8,373 nt of DNA, taken from NCBI GenBank assembly GCA_037890055.1, contig JBBKBD010000035.1; one strand, written 5' to 3'. The first letter of the stretch is position 1, and each line of letters starts with the position of its first letter. The position numbers and the translations under genes were made by a program. Source of the DNA: Mediannikoviicoccus sp037890055. GTDB lineage: Bacteria; Bacillota; Clostridia; Tissierellales; Peptoniphilaceae. The notes under the pieces are model-generated. The model made no database searches. It had not been told where the DNA came from and was given only the letters and a program-made list of their open reading frames with translations. Shown here in pieces: positions 4,601 to 8,373 of this stretch.

Positions 4601-5537
4601 AACTTTAATTATGATACCTCAGCTATTTATACTATCAATATTTGTGTTTACACTTGCAAAGTTTATGCCTGGGGATCCATTTTCGGGAATGATAAACCCT
4701 CAAACACCACACGCAAGGCTTGAGGAACTTAGGGAAAAAGCTGGTCTTAATGACCCGATACCAACACAATATGTAAGATGGTTAAAGAATGCAGCACATG
4801 GCGACTTCGGTAAGTCATATACAATGAAGATGCCTGTAAATAGAGTTATTGGACAAAGAGCACAAAACACTTTCTGGTTAGCGCTACTATCAATGATATT
4901 GATGTATGCCATCGCTCTACCTCTTGGAATTATTGCGGGGCGGAGAAGTGGAACGAAGGTAGACCAGGCCATTAACCTGTATAACTTCTTAACCCTATCC
5001 ATACCAGGCTTTGTAATGTACTTGGTTTCACTTTTAATCTTCGGATATAGATTAAAGTGGTTCCCAACAGGAGGAACAGTTTCCATAAGTGCAGGAACAG
5101 GTCTTTCATACATTGGTTCAAGACTATACCATATGTTATTACCTGCTCTATCATATGCGCTAATTGCAACAACAGGTACAGTGCAATATTTAAGAAATGA
5201 AATTATAGATGCAAAGACTCAGGACTATGTAAGAACTGCGAGAGCAAAAGGGGTTCCTACTAAAAAGGTGTACAGTCACCATATCTTTAGAAACTCACTA
5301 CTTCCTATTGCAGCTTTCTTCGGTTTCCAAATCACTGGACTTCTTGGAGGTTCTGTAATGATTGAAACTGTATTTGCATATCCAGGAATGGGTTCTTTGT
5401 TTATAGAGAGTATATCCTCTAGAGATTATTCAGTTATAACCACACTTGTGTTGCTATATGGACTACTAACACTAATGGGTTCACTTCTATCTGACATCAT
5501 TATGACCATAGTTGACCCTAGAATAAGGATAGACTAG
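4578..5537 (+). CDS. oppB: Oligopeptide ABC importer permease OppB
   Basis: This 319-residue integral membrane protein is one half of the peptide channel. About six transmembrane segments are visible: residues 9-29, 99-121, 135-157, 184-204, 238-262 and 286-308. A large outside loop between the first two (30-98) is usual for OppB/DppB and includes MPGDPF (30-35) and GDFGKS (75-80). The cytoplasmic coupling (EAA-type) helix is at about 216-243, DYVRTARAKG followed by RNSLLP, and docks on an ATPase subunit. The end, VDPRIRID, is characteristic of OppB. The ATG lies inside oppF and is preceded by AAGGGGG (4562-4568) with a nine-base spacer. The 23-base overlap with oppF suggests reinitiation or coupling. 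Length and all key features are normal. DppB is an alternative name on sequence alone, but the OppA at the end of the operon favours OppB. Confidence 0.94.
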   Translation: MWKTVLRRTLIMIPQLFILSIFVFTLAKFMPGDPFSGMINPQTPHARLEELREKAGLNDPIPTQYVRWLKNAAHGDFGKSYTMKMPVNRVIGQRAQNTFWLALLSMILMYAIALPLGIIAGRRSGTKVDQAINLYNFLTLSIPGFVMYLVSLLIFGYRLKWFPTGGTVSISAGTGLSYIGSRLYHMLLPALSYALIATTGTVQYLRNEIIDAKTQDYVRTARAKGVPTKKVYSHHIFRNSLLPIAAFFGFQITGLLGGSVMIETVFAYPGMGSLFIESISSRDYSVITTLVLLYGLLTLMGSLLSDIIMTIVDPRIRID

Positions 5538-5547
5538 GGGGTGCAAT

Positions 5548-6447
5548 ATGGAAAAAACAATGAAGAAAAAACCAGAAGTTTCAGAGAAACCAATGGGTTT
5601 TAAAGTTATAGTAAATGAAGTTAAACACGACAAACTTGCACTAGCATCATTCTTTTTGCTTTGCATTTTAATAATAGGACTAATTGCATCAAAGATTATT
5701 TTAGATTCAAAAGCTGTTATGGAAGTTGATATATTCAACTCCTATGCAAGACCGGGAGAAGAAGGGTTTATCCTTGGTGCCGACAAAGGTGGAAGGGATA
5801 TTCTTGGACAACTTCTTCTTGGTGGTTACACATCGGTACAAATTGGATTTTTAGTTACATTAATCACAACGGTACTTGGTGTTACAGTTGGCCTTATAAT
5901 AGGTTATTACGGTGGAATGGTGGACAATATAATCATGAGAATTATAGACTTTTTACAAGTTCTTCCAGTAACCATGATAATAATCGTACTTGTAACAATT
6001 ATTCCTAAATATAGCAAATGGAAATTTGTTCTTATAATGTCAGCGTTTTATTGGACCGGGGTGGCAAGGCTTGTAAGATCAAAGTCCCTATCTGAAGGAA
6101 GAAAGGACTATATATCCGCTTCAAAGACAATGGGAACACCACCACTAAAAATAATGTTTGGAGAAATACTTCCAAATATTGGTTCAATAATAATAGTAGA
6201 CAGTACACTGGCATTAGCTGCGAACATAGGTATTGAAACAGGACTTACCTTCCTTGGATTCGGTTTACCATTAAAAGAGCCATCCCTTGGAACGTTAATC
6301 TCTTACGCAAAAGACCCAGAAGTTATAGCAGATAAGCTATATATATGGGTTCCGGCGGTGCTTTTGGTACTTGTATTCACCCTATCTATAAACTATGTGG
6401 GACAAGCTCTAAGAAGAGCGGCAGACGCAAAACAAAGAAGGGTTTAA
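5548..6447 (+). CDS. oppC: Oligopeptide ABC importer permease OppC
   Basis: This 299-residue membrane subunit is the partner of OppB. A charged cytoplasmic N-terminus (1-29, rich in Lys and Glu) leads into the first membrane segment (30-52). A short outside loop follows, with the family motif GADKGGRDILGQLLLGG (77-93), and then segments at about 96-120, 127-152, 159-176, 208-238 and 265-285. The coupling helix DYISASKTMG...ILPN (187-210) corresponds to the EAA loop that contacts OppD or OppF. It starts ten bases after oppB with SD-like GGGGGTG (5537-5543, reusing the last base of the oppB stop codon) four bases before the ATG. Met4 is an alternative start. Nothing is missing for a working subunit. 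A 51-base gap with a hairpin separates it from oppA, so it may be translated at lower abundance than the receptor that follows. Confidence 0.94.
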   Translation: MEKTMKKKPEVSEKPMGFKVIVNEVKHDKLALASFFLLCILIIGLIASKIILDSKAVMEVDIFNSYARPGEEGFILGADKGGRDILGQLLLGGYTSVQIGFLVTLITTVLGVTVGLIIGYYGGMVDNIIMRIIDFLQVLPVTMIIIVLVTIIPKYSKWKFVLIMSAFYWTGVARLVRSKSLSEGRKDYISASKTMGTPPLKIMFGEILPNIGSIIIVDSTLALAANIGIETGLTFLGFGLPLKEPSLGTLISYAKDPEVIADKLYIWVPAVLLVLVFTLSINYVGQALRRAADAKQRRV

Positions 6448-6451
6448 TTAG

Positions 6452-6482
6452 TTATTTTTCATGCTTAGCATGTAAAAAATAA
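6452..6482 (+). promoter_or_regulatory. Hairpin between oppC and oppA
   Basis: CATGC (6460-6464) pairs with GCATG (6468-6472) around TTA. With T6473 bulged, five T residues (6455-6459) pair with five A residues (6474-6478), and with one further bulge three more outer pairs can form. The stem is followed by A residues and not by T residues, so it is not an intrinsic terminator. It ends four bases before the oppA SD (6486-6491). Hairpins in this place can protect the downstream part of a cut mRNA, which would suit a receptor needed in excess over the permease. Confidence 0.55.
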
Positions 6483-6498
6483 AAAAAGGAGTGTAGAA

Positions 6499-8334
6499 AT
6501 GAAAAAATTTACCAAAGTGTTAGCATTGACATTGGCAGTTGGAATGTCGCTAACAGCATGTAAACCTGGAGACGGTGGAAAATCATCTACTGGCGCAGGC
6601 AACACAAACTCAACTGAAGTTGTAAGCAAGGACAACGGCGAATCCAAAATCAAATGGGACGCTAAGAGTCTACCTGTAAAGAACGAAGGGGAAGCTATTG
6701 AAGATGGTGTTCTTGAATATGGTCTAGTATCAGACTCACCTATTAAAGGTATCTTTGATGCATCACTATATATTGACACTACAGATAGTACTGTTATGGG
6801 TCTAATGAATGGTGGTAACCTATACGATTCTGACGACAGTTTCCGTATAATCTCTTCTGACAAAGTTGAAATAGACTATAACAGCGATGCAAACACTGTT
6901 ACATTCAAGTTAAATCCAAAATTAACTTGGAACGATGGTACACCTGTAACAGCTATGGACTTAGCTTATTCATACTACATCGTTGGACATAAGGATTACA
7001 CTGGAGTTCGTTACGATAAGACAGAAAACGAAAGAATCGTTGGTATGAAAGAATATCATGAAGGAAAAACTGATAAGATTTCAGGTATAACTACACCAGA
7101 TGACCATACAGTTGTTGTTCAATACACTGAACTTACACCTGCAACTCAATGGGGTTCAGGACTTCGTGTTGACCTAACACCATATCACTATATAAAAGAT
7201 ATTCCAATAGGTGAACTAGAAGAATCAGACCAAATTCGTGTTAAACCACTTTCAGCTGGACCTTACTACATTTCAAACTATGTACAAGGACAAAAGATTG
7301 AGCTTTCAGCTAACGAACACTACTACAAAGGAAAACCTAAAATCGCTAAGATAAACATTGAAGTTGTTCCAGTATCAAACGTAGTATCTGCAATGAAAGC
7401 ACACAAATACGACATGATTTCTTCAGTACCATCTAAATCTGTAGATGAATTACAAGAAGTTCCAGGATACCAAATGGTAGGAACAGGTGACTTCTACTAC
7501 AGCTACCTTGGATTCATGCTTGGACACTATGACAAGGAAAAGGGAGAAATCACTACAAATCCAGACGCTAAAATGGCGAATGTAAACCTAAGAAAAGCTT
7601 TGGGATATGCAATTGACCAAAATGCTATCGCTGAAAAGTTCTACAAAGGACACAACGAATTAGCTAAGTCAGTTATACTTCCTATCTTTACAGAATTCTA
7701 CAACAAAGATATTAAAGGATATGTGTACGATCCAGACAAAGCTATGAAACTTCTTGACGAAGCTGGATACAAAGACGTTGACAACGATGGATTCAGAGAA
7801 GATCCAAAGGGACAACCTTTCAGCATCAACCTAGCTATGATGGCAGGTGGAGATACACAAGAACCACTTTCACAATACTATCTACAATGTTGGGAAAAGA
7901 TTGGTATCAAGGCTGAACTTGCAACAGGTAACCTAATAGAATTTAACTCATTCTATGACAAACTTGATGCAGAAGACAAAGGAATCGACGTATTCGCAGC
8001 AGCTTGGGGAGTAGGAACAAACCCAAGTCCAAAAGAATCTTATGGAAATAGTGCAGCATTTAACATGTCAAGATATACTTCTGACAAGCTACAAGACGCT
8101 ATTGACAGAATTACAAGTCCAGAAGCAGCAGATCCAGAATTTATGGCTAAAGCTTACAAAGACTTCCAACAAGTAGTATTTGATGAAGTACCTGCAATTC
8201 CACTACAATGGAGAACAGCATGGCAAATGGTTAATAACCGTGTGCTAAACTATGACGCAGGTTATGGTAATGGTGAAAAGACTACTAACTCAGGAGACTG
8301 GGCAGTATCAGCAGAAAAACCATTAGAAAAATAA
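6499..8334 (+). CDS. oppA: Oligopeptide-binding lipoprotein OppA (lactococcal OppA-like)
   Basis: This 611-residue receptor is anchored on the outer face of the membrane and delivers peptides to OppBC. The signal peptide MKKFTKVLALTLAVGMSLTA ends in lipobox LTAC, with Cys21 as the lipidated residue. A low-complexity Gly/Ser/Asn linker runs to about residue 50. The SBP_bac_5 fold follows, with landmarks VTFKLNPKLTWNDGTPVTA (134-152), NVNLRKALGYAIDQNAI (361-377) and YDPDKAMKLLDEAGY (410-424). DVDNDGFRE (426-434) has the D-x-D-x-D-G-x-x-E spacing of a calcium-binding loop, often present at this position in Gram-positive relatives. Length and wording fit the lactococcal OppA-like subgroup, whose studied member accepts peptides of widely varying length. 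AAGGAG (6486-6491) lies seven bases before the ATG. By eye, the gene uses more AAC, GAC, TAC and TTC codons than oppD and oppF, which fits high expression. It is complete and is the last gene of the operon. Confidence 0.95.
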   Translation: MKKFTKVLALTLAVGMSLTACKPGDGGKSSTGAGNTNSTEVVSKDNGESKIKWDAKSLPVKNEGEAIEDGVLEYGLVSDSPIKGIFDASLYIDTTDSTVMGLMNGGNLYDSDDSFRIISSDKVEIDYNSDANTVTFKLNPKLTWNDGTPVTAMDLAYSYYIVGHKDYTGVRYDKTENERIVGMKEYHEGKTDKISGITTPDDHTVVVQYTELTPATQWGSGLRVDLTPYHYIKDIPIGELEESDQIRVKPLSAGPYYISNYVQGQKIELSANEHYYKGKPKIAKINIEVVPVSNVVSAMKAHKYDMISSVPSKSVDELQEVPGYQMVGTGDFYYSYLGFMLGHYDKEKGEITTNPDAKMANVNLRKALGYAIDQNAIAEKFYKGHNELAKSVILPIFTEFYNKDIKGYVYDPDKAMKLLDEAGYKDVDNDGFREDPKGQPFSINLAMMAGGDTQEPLSQYYLQCWEKIGIKAELATGNLIEFNSFYDKLDAEDKGIDVFAAAWGVGTNPSPKESYGNSAAFNMSRYTSDKLQDAIDRITSPEAADPEFMAKAYKDFQQVVFDEVPAIPLQWRTAWQMVNNRVLNYDAGYGNGEKTTNSGDWAVSAEKPLEK

Positions 8335-8349
8335 GAATTGAAAAAATAG

Positions 8350-8373
8350 ACCCTAAGCAGTGCTTAGGGTTCT
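8350..8373 (+). terminator. opp operon terminator, cut off by the window end
   Basis: ACCCTAAGC (8350-8358) and GCTTAGGGT (8362-8370) form a perfect nine-pair stem around AGT, 15 bases after the oppA stop codon. Only TCT follows before the window ends, so the expected T-run cannot be seen. Position and stem strength make it very likely the intrinsic terminator of oppDFBCA. An A-run at 8341-8346 upstream of the stem could pair with a T-run beyond the end. Confidence 0.75.

Overview
The window is AT-rich and carries strong Shine-Dalgarno (SD) sites of the AAGGAGG type, a lipoprotein-type OppA and compact hairpin terminators. Together these point to a low-GC Gram-positive bacterium. A dispersed-repeat motif near the left end and the style of the proteins fit an anaerobic, peptide-fermenting Firmicute of the Tissierellia/Peptoniphilaceae kind. 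That placement is an inference from style, not a database result.

Layout. Positions 1-387 hold no gene but are crowded with inverted repeats: a probable terminator for an unseen upstream + strand gene (23-53), a long GC-rich hairpin (86-128), a perfect 18-base palindrome (154-171), two small hairpins (192-227), a dispersed-repeat-like unit with a hairpin inside it (251-305), another hairpin (306-323), and the terminator of the leftward gene (362-389). Positions 388-2073 (minus strand) encode an M3-family zinc oligoendopeptidase. Positions 2074-2630 form a divergent intergenic region. It holds two very similar + strand extended -10 promoters, a weak minus-strand promoter, an operator-like palindrome and two interlocking long-range inverted repeats. 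Positions 2631-8334 (plus strand) are one compact operon, oppD-oppF-oppB-oppC-oppA. The first junctions overlap or nearly touch, and a hairpin separates oppC from oppA. A strong hairpin at 8350-8370 begins the operon terminator, which the window end cuts off.

Function. OppA is a lipid-anchored receptor of the lactococcal OppA-like kind that captures oligopeptides outside the cell. OppB and OppC form the membrane channel, and OppD and OppF supply ATP hydrolysis. The divergent M3 peptidase has no signal peptide and would cut imported peptides in the cytoplasm. The DFBCA order is that of the Lactococcus lactis opp operon, which also carries an endopeptidase gene (pepO) beside it. Here a peptidase of another family sits in the divergent position.

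The genes are conventional. I see no new multi-gene system. The points most worth a second look are the structured divergent control region, the loss of two of the four usual iron-sulfur cysteines from the OppD C-terminal domain, and the hairpin-dense left end.
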